Shown: positions 1-6,789 of the stretch, one piece after another | Numbering within the stretch: the stretch's first letter is position 1 | Layout of the letters: each line of letters starts with the position of its first letter | DNA from: Sulfurovum sp. | GTDB lineage: Bacteria; Campylobacterota; Campylobacteria; Campylobacterales; Sulfurovaceae | Assembly: GCA_026983895.1 (NCBI GenBank) | Contig: JALSTF010000201.1 | Span: 1 to 9,000 of the forward strand | Length of the DNA stretch: 9,000 nucleotides | Direction of reading: 5' to 3' | Translations under genes and position numbers: made by a program | The notes under the pieces: generated by a model | What the model was told of the DNA's origin: nothing | The model's input: only the letters and a program-made list of their open reading frames with translations | Database searches by the model: none

Positions 1-1
1 C

Positions 2-385
2 TATGTACCGTTCCGTAACGGTATCTTCCTCTCTATTGCGGCGGCCATTGCGGAAAAACATGCTGCAGAGGCATTGTATATCGGTGTGGTCGAAGAGGAC
101 AGTTCGGGCTATCCGGACTGTCGCGAAAGCTATATCGAACAGATGGAGAAAGCGATTAATCTCGGAACAAAAGATGAAACACACATCGAGATAAAAATGC
201 CGCTGGTAGCGCTGAAAAAGAGCCAGATCGTCGAGAAGGCCCTGGAACTCGGTGTCCCGCTGGAAGACACCTGGAGCTGCTACCAGTCAGAAGAGGCAGC
301 CTGCGGTGTATGCGACAGCTGCCGGCTTCGTCTTCGCGGATTTGAACAGGCAGGAGAGAAAGATCCTATTACTTATGCAGAGTGA
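2..385 (+). CDS. queC: 7-cyano-7-deazaguanine synthase QueC, 3' end only
   Basis: QueC converts 7-carboxy-7-deazaguanine to preQ0 with ATP and ammonia, in the cytoplasmic queuosine pathway. The gene enters from the left edge, so the start and the N-terminal ATP-binding loop are not visible. About 127 residues can be read, beginning YVPFRNGIFLSIAAAIAE, which is the typical QueC segment after the P-loop. Further on come IGVVEEDSSGYPDCR and, near the C-terminus, the family zinc site with spacing C-x8-C-x2-C-x2-C (SCYQSEEAACGVCDSC). The gene converges with truD and their 3' ends overlap by 17 bases. There is no terminator between them. The family call is firm because the zinc site and surrounding residues are diagnostic. 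Confidence 0.93.
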   Translation, partial: YVPFRNGIFLSIAAAIAEKHAAEALYIGVVEEDSSGYPDCRESYIEQMEKAINLGTKDETHIEIKMPLVALKKSQIVEKALELGVPLEDTWSCYQSEEAACGVCDSCRLRLRGFEQAGEKDPITYAE

Positions 386-1475
386 TCGTATCTTTCAGTG
401 AAAATTTTCCTATCTCTTCAAGAAAGGTCGTAGCGTAGGAACCTTTGGGAAGATAAAAATCGACTTTGAGTTTCTGCCTGTCGATTTCATACATTGTTTC
501 AACCTCTTTGGGCCATATCCAGGCAAACCTTCTGTCACCTTTCAGTGCATTCAGTTCTGTGTCGTCAAAAGCTTCTTCAAGATGATAGGCATCGCTTTTT
601 GCCCGAAGGGCAGTCGCACCGCAGAGCAGGCCGGTAGGTGATATTTTTGCCTGTTTGAACATGAGTGCACTGTGCAGCATATCTTTAACGAAGTTCATTT
701 TTCCATAGGGGTAGGGCATGACAATATCTCCCATAAAAAGCTTGAAAAACTGAGGCTGTTTGCCCAATACTTTGACAAGTTCCAACGGATAGTTGAGTTT
801 TTTTGCGGCAATATCCGGTTTTTCTTTGGCTATGACTTTTGAGAGTTTTACCCGTGAAGCGAGCCATTGGTTGAAAAGATGGCTCTGATAGGCAGACACA
901 AGCAGCTTTTCTCTGCTCCCTTTGAGCCGTTTCCCGCTGTGGGCGATCTCTTTGCCCTGCAGGTAGGAACGGCTGTCCTCCCCGAAACGCTGATAGCCGT
1001 AGTAGTTCGGGATACCGCCTGTCTGCATCTTCTTTGCCGTGGTATTGAAGAACTTTGCATCGTTCTGTGCCACCCTGTGCAGAACAATGGAGAAACGGTT
1101 GCCTTTAAGATGTCCTATCTTGATAGGCGCTCTGTTGTAGGTGCGTTCGAGTATTTCTACCCTTTCGGTGGTCAGGTTCTTGTTGAGCTCTTTCTCGTAC
1201 GTTTTGGGAAGAGAGATGTACTGGATGGTGGTCGCGCTCTTGTCCTTCAGGCCGGCATAGCCTATATCACGCTCCTGAAGGCCTGTGGCTTTGGCAAGCA
1301 CAGTAATGAGCTTCCAAGTGCTCATATCGGTCTTTTTAATTTTGAGAATGAGATAATTCCCGCTTCCCGTAAAGTCGTAAAGCGGTATCTCTTCGACAAA
1401 AAAACGTTCGATGGTCTGTTTGAAATCAAAGGGGATCGGGTGGTGGTCATAAGCATATAGTTTGATGTGATTCAT
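369..1475 (-). CDS. truD: tRNA pseudouridine(13) synthase TruD
   Basis: TruD isomerises uridine 13 of tRNA-Glu to pseudouridine. The protein has 368 residues, the usual length for this family in Campylobacterota. The catalytic motif GYAGLKDKSA is present, with Asp78 corresponding to the known catalytic Asp80 of E. coli TruD. The later segments NYYGYQRFG and the TRUD-domain region with LVSAYQSHLFNQWL also fit. I chose the ATG at 1473-1475, giving MNHIKLYAYDHHPI. The reading frame could extend 25 codons further upstream, but that would overlap the preceding gene's tail and adds unfamiliar basic residues. No strong Shine-Dalgarno sequence is seen. The start lies 35 bases after the stop of the TauE/SafE-like gene, so the two are probably cotranscribed. 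The functional link between them is unclear. Confidence 0.94.
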   Translation of the reverse strand: MNHIKLYAYDHHPIPFDFKQTIERFFVEEIPLYDFTGSGNYLILKIKKTDMSTWKLITVLAKATGLQERDIGYAGLKDKSATTIQYISLPKTYEKELNKNLTTERVEILERTYNRAPIKIGHLKGNRFSIVLHRVAQNDAKFFNTTAKKMQTGGIPNYYGYQRFGEDSRSYLQGKEIAHSGKRLKGSREKLLVSAYQSHLFNQWLASRVKLSKVIAKEKPDIAAKKLNYPLELVKVLGKQPQFFKLFMGDIVMPYPYGKMNFVKDMLHSALMFKQAKISPTGLLCGATALRAKSDAYHLEEAFDDTELNALKGDRRFAWIWPKEVETMYEIDRQKLKVDFYLPKGSYATTFLEEIGKFSLKDTITLHK

Positions 1476-1510
1476 GGGCGAATTATAGCGTAAAGCTTGG
1501 TTTTTACGAC

Positions 1511-2296
1511 TTATCCGCATTTCCCCGGAGCGCATTTCATACCGCCGCATTTCCCCTCTATCTTGCTTTTGATGCTGCCGCTTTGCATATTGTCTATCAT
1601 CTGCTGTGTCTCTTTGGGATGGGCGATGAATCTGTAGCCTTTGTAAAGCGTGTAGAAACCGTAGAAGACCACGAGCATAGCTGCCAGTTTCATCATGGTG
1701 CCTCTGAGAGAACCTTTCTGAAGGAATTTGGTGACCGTCCCAAGGAAAAAGAGTGCCGGGATGGTCGCCAGTCCAAAGGTTGCCATTACAATAGCCCCCC
1801 AGAGCGGACTTGCCGTGCTTGCTGCAAAAATGGCAAAAGAGTAGACCAGCCCGCAGGGGATGATGCCGTTGAGCATACCAAGCATATAGAAGCTCGAAAG
1901 GGACTGGCTGCCTATGAGTTTTCTAAAAGCGTTATGATACCATTTGTGTTTGGAGATGGACCATTCCGCTGAATTGAGGAATTTGAGGTTCCCCAGCAGA
2001 GAAAAGCCGGCTGCAACCATGAGAATACCCGTAAGCAGGAACAGCACCCCTTTGGTCTCAGGAGTGAAAGCGATGACCTTTCCCAGAAGGCCGAAAAGTG
2101 CACCAAGCATCGAATAGGTCGTGACCCGGCCGAAATTGTAGGCAAGATGTGCAATGGTCTGTTTTGCCCAGGAAGCGTTATGGTCTATCTTGCTGGTACT
2201 GTAAGCCACAACGATGCCTCCGCACATCCCTATGCAGTGCCCGACGCTTCCCAGAAATGCGGTACTTAGAATGATGAGCAGATCGATATTGTTCAT
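1511..2296 (-). CDS. TauE/SafE-like (DsbD_2-type, UreH-like) membrane protein with Cys-rich C-terminal tail
   Basis: This 261-residue integral membrane protein has about six hydrophobic segments, near residues 5-31, 52-77, 83-103, 136-160, 164-188 and 200-220. Two conserved cysteine motifs sit in or next to membrane helices: GHCIGMCGG (Cys21, Cys25) and NGIIPCGLV (Cys148). These are typical of the COG2836 group, usually named sulfite exporter TauE/SafE but also related to CcdA/DsbD-type thiol or metal transporters. The real substrate is not known from sequence. The oddity is the last 15 residues, IEGKCGGMKCAPGKCG, with Cys250, Cys255 and Cys260 at exact five-residue spacing. Almost the same motif occurs in the lipoprotein beside the cusA-like gene at the other end of the window. 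A good promoter lies upstream and an AAAGAGAG purine stretch precedes the ATG. A role in copper or thiol handling is inference. Confidence 0.8.
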   Translation of the reverse strand: MNNIDLLIILSTAFLGSVGHCIGMCGGIVVAYSTSKIDHNASWAKQTIAHLAYNFGRVTTYSMLGALFGLLGKVIAFTPETKGVLFLLTGILMVAAGFSLLGNLKFLNSAEWSISKHKWYHNAFRKLIGSQSLSSFYMLGMLNGIIPCGLVYSFAIFAASTASPLWGAIVMATFGLATIPALFFLGTVTKFLQKGSLRGTMMKLAAMLVVFYGFYTLYKGYRFIAHPKETQQMIDNMQSGSIKSKIEGKCGGMKCAPGKCG

Positions 2297-2319
2297 TTTC
2301 TTCTCTCTTTGGCAATAAA

Positions 2320-2348
2320 ATTATAAAACTATAGTCTTTTTTTGTTAA
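2320..2348 (-). promoter_or_regulatory. sigma70-type promoter for the TauE/SafE-like gene and truD
   Basis: Read on the minus strand there is TTAACA at 2348-2343 (five of six matches to TTGACA), a spacer of exactly 17 bases, then a perfect TATAAT at 2325-2320. The start codon is about 24 bases downstream, leaving a short leader with the purine-rich ribosome binding site. This is the best-matched promoter in the window. Confidence 0.65.
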
Positions 2349-2355
2349 AATGGTG

Positions 2356-2526
2356 TTAATCCCAAACTATGCATTAGAGATCACCCATCTTCTGCAAAGC
2401 ATTAGCACATGGACATTCACAAAGAATCATTGATTAACCTTCGGGTTAAACTCGAATTCTTTGCAAACACCCATGCACTAAGCCTTTACAGAATATTAGG
2501 CGATTCTAATGCATAGTTTGGGTTAA
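2356..2526. repeat. 171-nt imperfect hairpin (long interrupted palindrome) with TTCG cap
   Basis: The two ends form a perfect 18-bp inverted repeat, 2361-2378 against 2505-2522, flanked by TTAA on both sides with one bulged T at 2360. Pairing continues inward in blocks: ATC/GAT, TTCTG (2390-2394)/CAGAA, AAAG/CTTT, TTAG/CTAA, CATGG (2408-2412)/CCATG (2471-2475), CAAAGAAT (2420-2427)/ATTCTTTG (2456-2463) and TTAACC/GGTTAA. It closes on the loop TTCG at 2440-2443 with a C-G closing pair, the very stable cUUCGg form if transcribed. It fills most of the divergent gap between the TauE/SafE-like gene and the TerB-like gene. It has no ORF and no run of T after either arm. It could be a MITE-like foldback element or a structured RNA; the sequence does not decide. 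Confidence 0.85.
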
Positions 2527-2550
2527 TTCGAGAACGGTGCAAGGATCATG

Positions 2551-2985
2551 ATGTTCAAAACATTCAAACGCAGTGTCATAAAGATGTTCAGGGAGGTTCT
2601 GGTGTATCACAACAGTTCTCTGGAATTTCGTGCAAAACTGCTGACTCTGATGATCTCTTCCAATGGTGAGATCGATGAGTGCGAAAAACAGAAGCTTAAA
2701 GAGATTTCCCATTCGATCTATGATGGTGACCAGGAGCGTGCCGAACTTCTTGTCGATACGGTGTATGAATATCATAACAAGATCGTGACCAATAACGGTT
2801 TGGATTTTGAACATCTTATCACCCTGGTACGCAAAGAAGTCGCAGAAGTGAAGCGTTTTTGCCAAAAGATAGATATAGAACTGTTAATGCAGCTGCATGA
2901 ATGTATCGATGATGAAGATGAGGCACTTTTTCAAATGCGTATCATTGAATTCCTTCAGGATTTGAAAAAAGAGTGCAGGGTATAG
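2551..2985 (+). CDS. TerB-like helical protein
   Basis: This acidic, all-helical soluble protein has about 144 residues and no signal peptide or membrane segment. The segment LLTLMISSNGEIDECEKQKL (about residues 30-50) matches the typical TerB/DjlA pattern, in which a helix is followed by an acidic D/NGxID turn and a second helix. The C-terminal IDDEDEALFQMRIIEFL also fits that fold. TerB proteins are linked to tellurite resistance and membrane-associated stress complexes, but single stand-alone copies have no clear role, and no other ter genes are nearby. Two ATGs stand side by side. The ribosome binding site AAGGA at 2541-2545 is two bases from the first (2548) and five from the second (2551), so I prefer the second. 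The acylphosphatase gene starts two bases after the stop, indicating cotranscription. Confidence 0.6.
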   Translation: MFKTFKRSVIKMFREVLVYHNSSLEFRAKLLTLMISSNGEIDECEKQKLKEISHSIYDGDQERAELLVDTVYEYHNKIVTNNGLDFEHLITLVRKEVAEVKRFCQKIDIELLMQLHECIDDEDEALFQMRIIEFLQDLKKECRV

Positions 2986-2987
2986 TG

Positions 2988-3263
2988 ATGGAATGGTATC
3001 GATTTATTATAAGCGGAAGAGTACAGGGTGTTTTTTACAGAAAGTTCGTTTCGCAGGCATTGATGCAAAAACAGGTGAAGGGTTATATACGCAATCTTCC
3101 CGACGGGACGGTGGAAGTGGTCGCAGAGATCTTTGATGATGCATTCGATGATGTTATGGAAATTCTCAAAGAGGGATCGCCCCTGAGTTCGGTGGACGAG
3201 GTCCGCTACGAGATCATCGACGATGCAGAGTTCAATACAGACGGTTTTGAGATACGCTATTGA
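2988..3263 (+). CDS. acyP: acylphosphatase
   Basis: Acylphosphatase hydrolyses the carboxyl-phosphate bond of acylphosphates in the cytoplasm. The 91-residue length is standard. The first signature, SGRVQGVFYR, holds the phosphate loop and the catalytic arginine (Arg18). The second, GYIRNLPDGTVEVVAE, holds the catalytic asparagine (Asn36). I chose the ATG at 2988, giving MEWYRFIISGRVQG, because it places the signature at the usual distance from the N-terminus; an ATG five codons upstream lies inside the preceding gene. A weak CAGGG serves as ribosome binding site. The gene follows the TerB-like gene with a two-base gap. All expected catalytic residues are present and the call is firm. Confidence 0.93.
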   Translation: MEWYRFIISGRVQGVFYRKFVSQALMQKQVKGYIRNLPDGTVEVVAEIFDDAFDDVMEILKEGSPLSSVDEVRYEIIDDAEFNTDGFEIRY

Positions 3264-3316
3264 TGCATAGGATGGATGTATCCACAGGGCACAATGAAGA
3301 GAGAGGAGCAGTAAAG

Positions 3317-3517
3317 ATGGCAAGCGGATGGGGATGTCAGTTCATGGGCAATAACGGAGAGATCAAAGAGTGGTGCATGAAACTCAAGCATGTCTGCGAC
3401 CCGGGATGCAAAGGCTGCATTATCTATGGACAGGTGGAATTTTCCCCGCCTCACATTGAGGAGGAGCAGGAGAGGAAGGCCAAAAAGAGAAGCGACAATC
3501 CGCTGGGTGAGCGTTGA
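3317..3517 (+). CDS. small Cys-rich protein of unknown function
   Basis: This 66-residue soluble protein has five cysteines: Cys7 in ASGWGCQFMG, Cys20 in KEWCMKL, and a cluster VCDPGCKGCIIYG with Cys27, Cys31 and Cys34. The C-terminal third is highly charged (EEEQERKAKKRSD). I do not recognise a named family. The CDPGxKGC cluster suggests binding of zinc or an iron-sulfur cluster, but this is inference. The ATG at 3317 is preceded by GAGGAG at 3303-3308 with ideal spacing, and the conserved-looking part starts there. Extending the frame to 3260 would add an unstructured stretch without its own ribosome binding site. It follows acyP by 53 bases and may share its transcript. Its stop codon directly abuts that of msrA on the opposite strand. 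Confidence 0.75.
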   Translation: MASGWGCQFMGNNGEIKEWCMKLKHVCDPGCKGCIIYGQVEFSPPHIEEEQERKAKKRSDNPLGER

Positions 3518-4048
3518 TCACTCCGCTATTTTGTCCCCGAACTTCTCCATCAGTTTCCTGATCTTGGGCGGGATGACTGCGTTGCAGTATCCCTGCATGG
3601 GGTTTTGGCGGTAGTAGTCCTGGTGATAGTCTTCTGCGGGGTAGTAGTTCTGCAACGGTTCCAGCGTGGTGACGATGGGATCGCTGTAGTTACTCTGCGC
3701 ACGTTCGATGGCGCGTTTAGCCGCTTCGCGTTCTTCGTCGTTTTGGTAGCAGATGCAGCTTCGGTACTGTGTGCCTGTGTCGGCGCCCTGGCGGTTGAGG
3801 GTGGTCGGGTTGTGGGTGGCGAAGAAGACATCCAGCAGGGTGTCTAGTGCTATTACTTCGTCGTCATAGGTGATCTTGATGACCTCCGCATAGCCAGTAT
3901 CTCCGCCGCAGATCATACGGTAGTTCGGGTTGGGTACATCGCCGTTGGCATAGCCGCTCTCTACATCGCTCACACCTTTGAGCAGTTCGAATACCGCTTC
4001 GGTACACCAGAAGCATCCGCCGCCTACGATCAGTTCTTTTGTTGCCAT
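3518..4048 (-). CDS. msrA: peptide methionine-S-sulfoxide reductase MsrA
   Basis: MsrA reduces the S-epimer of methionine sulfoxide in proteins, using thioredoxin as electron donor. The 176 residues carry the active-site motif GGGCFWCTEA with catalytic Cys12. Also present are GYANG, GDTGYAEVI, the conserved THNPTTLNRQGADTGTQYRS region and HQDYYRQNP. Further cysteines near the C-terminus, such as in GYCNAVIPP, are placed to act as resolving residues. No signal peptide is present, so the enzyme is cytoplasmic. The ATG at 4046-4048 is preceded by AAGGA at good spacing. The gene is divergent from trxC, which encodes a thioredoxin that could recycle it, across a 117-bp gap. It is convergent with the small Cys-rich gene with no spacer at all between stops. 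Confidence 0.96.
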   Translation of the reverse strand: MATKELIVGGGCFWCTEAVFELLKGVSDVESGYANGDVPNPNYRMICGGDTGYAEVIKITYDDEVIALDTLLDVFFATHNPTTLNRQGADTGTQYRSCICYQNDEEREAAKRAIERAQSNYSDPIVTTLEPLQNYYPAEDYHQDYYRQNPMQGYCNAVIPPKIRKLMEKFGDKIAE

Positions 4049-4112
4049 ATTGTTTCCTTGTAGGTTATTGCTGTAAAATGCAACTTTAGATTCATTATTG
4101 CATTTGTTTGTG

Positions 4113-4121
4113 TGCTATAAT
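4113..4121 (+). promoter_or_regulatory. extended -10 promoter of the trxC operon
   Basis: TGCTATAAT is a perfect extended -10 element (TGnTATAAT). No convincing -35 hexamer stands 16-18 bases upstream, which is acceptable for extended -10 promoters. The start codon of trxC is about 45 bases downstream. This gap also separates trxC from the divergent msrA gene. Confidence 0.55.
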
Positions 4122-4165
4122 AACCAAGAAAATAAAATATTTCATAAATTATCGGAGGTTTTACA

Positions 4166-4594
4166 ATGAATGTGAATGTTGTCTGTCCACACTGTCTGAA
4201 AGTAAACAGAATTCCCAAGAAAGACCATTACAGCAAAGCCAACTGCGGCGCGTGCAAAAAATCCCTGCTTGACAGCAAACCGGTCTCTGTCGATGCTGAG
4301 AAACTTGGATTTTTCATCGCCAATTCCGACATACCGGTCGTAGTCGATTTCTGGGCACCGTGGTGCGGTCCCTGCCGTCAAATGGCCCCTGCCTTTGAAG
4401 AGGCGGCACTTTCTATGCCGCTTCAGGCACAGTTCCTGAAAGTAAATACGGAAGAACAGCCGGCATTGGGGGCGCAGTACGGTATACGCAGCATACCGAC
4501 ACTGATCGTATTCAAGAACGGCAAGCAGGTCGATCAGGTCAGCGGTGCATTGAGTGCAGGACGTTTGCAGAGCTGGGTGAAACAGTTTGTCTAG
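4166..4594 (+). CDS. trxC: thioredoxin 2 with N-terminal zinc ribbon (TrxC type)
   Basis: TrxC is a cytoplasmic dithiol-disulfide oxidoreductase. The first 30 residues form a zinc ribbon: CPHC at residues 7-10 and CGAC at 27-30. The thioredoxin domain follows, with VVVDFWAPWCGPC placing the redox pair at Cys67 and Cys70 and the conserved cis-proline at Pro111 in RSIPT. The total of 142 residues equals the usual TrxC length. GGAGG at 4154-4158 sits seven bases before the ATG. The gene heads a tight cluster and overlaps the response regulator gene by eight bases. Having a thioredoxin cotranscribed with a two-component system and a cytochrome suggests a redox theme, which is inference. The family identification is secure because both the zinc ribbon and the WCGPC motif are intact. 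Confidence 0.93.
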   Translation: MNVNVVCPHCLKVNRIPKKDHYSKANCGACKKSLLDSKPVSVDAEKLGFFIANSDIPVVVDFWAPWCGPCRQMAPAFEEAALSMPLQAQFLKVNTEEQPALGAQYGIRSIPTLIVFKNGKQVDQVSGALSAGRLQSWVKQFV

Positions 4595-5258
4595 GATCCT
4601 GCTGCTTGAAGATGATGCCGGGCTCAATGAAACGGTAACGGAATTCCTCGAAGAAGAAGGCCATGAAGTCATCTCTGTCTATGACGGATACGAGGCACAG
4701 GAGAAGCTCTATGAAAGTAAGTACGACCTGTTGCTTCTTGACATCAATGTTCCGGGGATCGATGGCCTTGAACTTCTCAAGGAAAGCAGAGAAGCGGGCG
4801 TGGCGGCACCTGCGATATATATCACTTCCATGCATTCTGTCGATGATCTGGAAAGAGGATTTAAAAGCGGATGTGACGACTATATCCGCAAACCTTTTGC
4901 CCTAAAAGAGTTGAAGATCCGGGTAGAGACACTGCTTAAACGCGGTTTCTTTCATGAATCCAATGATCTCATACAGATAGACGAGAATATCTTCTATGAC
5001 CGTAAAAATACGGAACTTGTCATTGACGGCGAGAGTGTCTCTCTGGGGAACAAAGAATCCAGACTGCTCAAACTTTTTGTGAAAAAGGAGGGTGAAATAC
5101 TCTCACATGAAACGATCTATGCCCACCTGTGGGATTATGACGAAGAGCCAAGCGACACGGCACTGCGTACCTATATAAAGAATCTTCGAAAAATCATCGG
5201 TAAGGAACGAATTGTTAGTATCAAAAAACAGGGATACAAATTCACTGCTCAGAAGTGA
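4587..5258 (+). CDS. OmpR/PhoB-family response regulator (TTG start)
   Basis: This DNA-binding regulator has 223 residues. The receiver domain (about 1-118) shows the acidic pair Asp9-Asp10 in LLLEDDAG, phosphoacceptor Asp52 in LLLLDINVPG, Thr80 and Lys102 in YIRKPF. The C-terminal winged helix (about 125-223) ends in the typical TALRTYIKNLRKIIG and IVSIKKQGYKF. The start is TTG at 4587. An in-frame TGA lies three codons upstream, and the encoded MSRILLLEDD is exactly the expected receiver N-terminus, with no ATG until well inside the domain. A GGGTGA stretch precedes it. The first eight bases overlap trxC and the last 47 overlap the kinase gene. The partner is the adjacent kinase; targets cannot be seen directly, but tandem repeats at 7187-7208 are a candidate site. 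Confidence 0.93.
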   Translation: MSRILLLEDDAGLNETVTEFLEEEGHEVISVYDGYEAQEKLYESKYDLLLLDINVPGIDGLELLKESREAGVAAPAIYITSMHSVDDLERGFKSGCDDYIRKPFALKELKIRVETLLKRGFFHESNDLIQIDENIFYDRKNTELVIDGESVSLGNKESRLLKLFVKKEGEILSHETIYAHLWDYDEEPSDTALRTYIKNLRKIIGKERIVSIKKQGYKFTAQK

Positions 5259-6411
5259 AAAAAAATCCCTTTTACGGTTTCTTGCCCTCTATACGGCACT
5301 GGTGATCGGGCTTATCACGCTGCTTGCACTTTTCTACTATCAGAGCCAGGAGAAACTGATGTTCTCCAATCAGCGTGCCGAACTTTCCAAGTATGCCTAT
5401 ATCCAGACCAAAAGGTTGAAGGTCCTGCATTACTTCTTCCCTGAACGTACCACGTACCCGCGAGATCCCCGTTTCAAATCTGCCATTTACGATATAGAGC
5501 ACAAAAAAATATTTTCCTTGCTGGACAATCATGATATACAGTTCAATAAAGAGATATACAGCAGCGGCGGATATATCCATTTCGTCAAACTGCTGGATAC
5601 ATTCTATCTGGGTACGAAGTATCTTATACTCGAAGTTCCGGAGGATACTTCATGGAAGATCAAGGCTTTGAAACATATTGGCGGATACGGTTTGCTGGCC
5701 CTTGCGGTCTTTATGATCTTCGGGCTTATCCTGGCAAAGCTTTTCCTCAAACCGATGCGTGACTCCATTATGCTGCTTGACCGTTTTATCAAAGATACGA
5801 CCCATGAGCTCAACACGCCGCTTTCAACCATTTTGACCAATATCGAAATGATGGATACAGAAGTGATGATGGAGAAGAACAAAAAGAAACTCAATCGTAT
5901 CAATATCGCGGCAAAGACGGTTTCACAGCTTTACCGTGACTTGACATATCTGACGCTGGAGCAGGGAAAGAAAAACAATATCGCTGAAATAGAACTGCAG
6001 GGATTGATACGTGACAGGATAGAGTACTTCGATGCGCTTGCCCATACCAAACAACTGCATTTTGAGCTTGACCTTGAAAATGTCATTATCTATGCGGACA
6101 GACAGAAGATCACCCGGGTGATAGACAATCTTATATCCAATGCGATCAAATACAATAAAAGAGGCGGCACGATCGGGATAAAACTGCATGTAGGCGAGTT
6201 GGAAATATGGGATACCGGTGTCGGTATAGAGGAAGAGAAGATCCCGTTCATTTTTGACCGCTATATGCGTTTCGAGCAGAGTGAAGGCGGATTTGGTGTC
6301 GGTTTGAGTATCGTGAAAAAAATACTTGACGAGTACCGTATAGACATTGATGTAGAATCCAAAGTACATAAAGGAACACGAATGATATTGCGATGGGAGA
6401 AGATAAAATGA
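5212..6411 (+). CDS. sensor histidine kinase, partner of the adjacent regulator
   Basis: This inner-membrane kinase has 399 residues. It has a membrane helix near 20-43, a periplasmic segment of about 110 residues (44-156) that matches no domain I recognise, and a second helix near 157-177. The dimerisation and phosphotransfer helix comes almost at once, in IKDTTHELNTPLS with phosphoacceptor His198; a full HAMP linker is missing. The ATP-binding domain shows the N box in NLISNAIKY, the G1 box DTGVGIEEEK, IPFIFDRYMRF and the G2 box FGVGLSIVKK. The start is TTG at 5212, supported by AAGGA at 5202-5206 five bases before it; no ATG or GTG offers a better start before the first helix. It overlaps the regulator gene by 47 bases and the cytochrome gene by four (ATGA). 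The signal sensed is unknown. Confidence 0.92.
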   Translation: MLVSKNRDTNSLLRSEKKSLLRFLALYTALVIGLITLLALFYYQSQEKLMFSNQRAELSKYAYIQTKRLKVLHYFFPERTTYPRDPRFKSAIYDIEHKKIFSLLDNHDIQFNKEIYSSGGYIHFVKLLDTFYLGTKYLILEVPEDTSWKIKALKHIGGYGLLALAVFMIFGLILAKLFLKPMRDSIMLLDRFIKDTTHELNTPLSTILTNIEMMDTEVMMEKNKKKLNRINIAAKTVSQLYRDLTYLTLEQGKKNNIAEIELQGLIRDRIEYFDALAHTKQLHFELDLENVIIYADRQKITRVIDNLISNAIKYNKRGGTIGIKLHVGELEIWDTGVGIEEEKIPFIFDRYMRFEQSEGGFGVGLSIVKKILDEYRIDIDVESKVHKGTRMILRWEKIK

Positions 6412-6740
6412 AAAAAGTGTATGTGGTGATGCTGTTGAGTGTCTGTATCCTTTCGGCTACGGATATCTATGAACGTAATTGTGTACCATGCCATAAGGAC
6501 CTGCCGACTTCGCTGCAGCAAATGTTCAAAAAATATCTGCTTGTCTACAGCGGTGAGCAAAATGTCAAAGCCGGTATCAAACACTATTTGAAGTATCCCA
6601 ACAAAAGCATTTCGGTGATGTCCGATCTTTTCATCGACAATTTCGGGATCAAGAAAAAAACGATGCTCAATGATGAGGAGCTGGACCGGGCTGTCAATAT
6701 CTATTGGGAGAAATTTAAGGTTTTTAATAAGTTGAAGTAG
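6408..6740 (+). CDS. secreted monoheme cytochrome c-like protein
   Basis: This small protein has 110 residues. The N-terminal hydrophobic stretch VYVVMLLSVCILSA is a likely signal peptide. Right after it comes NCVPCHKD, a CXXCH heme-attachment site at residues 25-29. A candidate distal ligand is Met71 in SISVMSDLF, and the C-terminal helix contains EELDRAVNIYWEKF. The overall plan is a class I cytochrome c acting in the periplasm in electron transfer. Unusually, the mature protein starts almost at the heme site. The ATG at 6408 overlaps the kinase stop as ATGA and is preceded by GGGAG; an earlier ATG at 6393 would add five residues and gives no better ribosome site. Its coupling to the kinase gene suggests that it feeds into, or is controlled by, the two-component system, which is inference. 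Confidence 0.82.
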   Translation: MKKVYVVMLLSVCILSATDIYERNCVPCHKDLPTSLQQMFKKYLLVYSGEQNVKAGIKHYLKYPNKSISVMSDLFIDNFGIKKKTMLNDEELDRAVNIYWEKFKVFNKLK

Positions 6741-6760
6741 ATACAATATTTCTATATTAT
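6732..6760 (+). promoter_or_regulatory. possible promoter before the first three-Cys gene
   Basis: TTGAAG at 6732-6737, overlapping the end of the preceding gene, is followed after exactly 17 bases by TATTAT at 6755-6760 (five of six to consensus). It lies inside an AT-rich near-palindrome, CTATAT-TA-TATAAG. The gene could equally be read through from the trxC operon. Confidence 0.4.
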
Positions 6761-6789
6761 ATAAGTTTATAACAAATAAGGAGTTCAGA

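Noticed and set aside
867..1460. Long plus-strand open frame of 197 codons
   Set aside because: It is antisense inside truD, has no recognisable protein features, and truD carries its catalytic motif and full length.
2356..2526. Integron attC site
   Set aside because: The foldback plan and bulged bases are reminiscent, but the ends do not give RYYYAAC and GTTRRRY boxes, and no integrase or cassette array is present.
2356..2526. Rho-independent terminator
   Set aside because: No T run follows either arm, and it lies between divergent genes with nothing to terminate.
2551..2985. A tellurite-resistance operon
   Set aside because: Only one TerB-like gene is present, with no terC, terD or terZ beside it.
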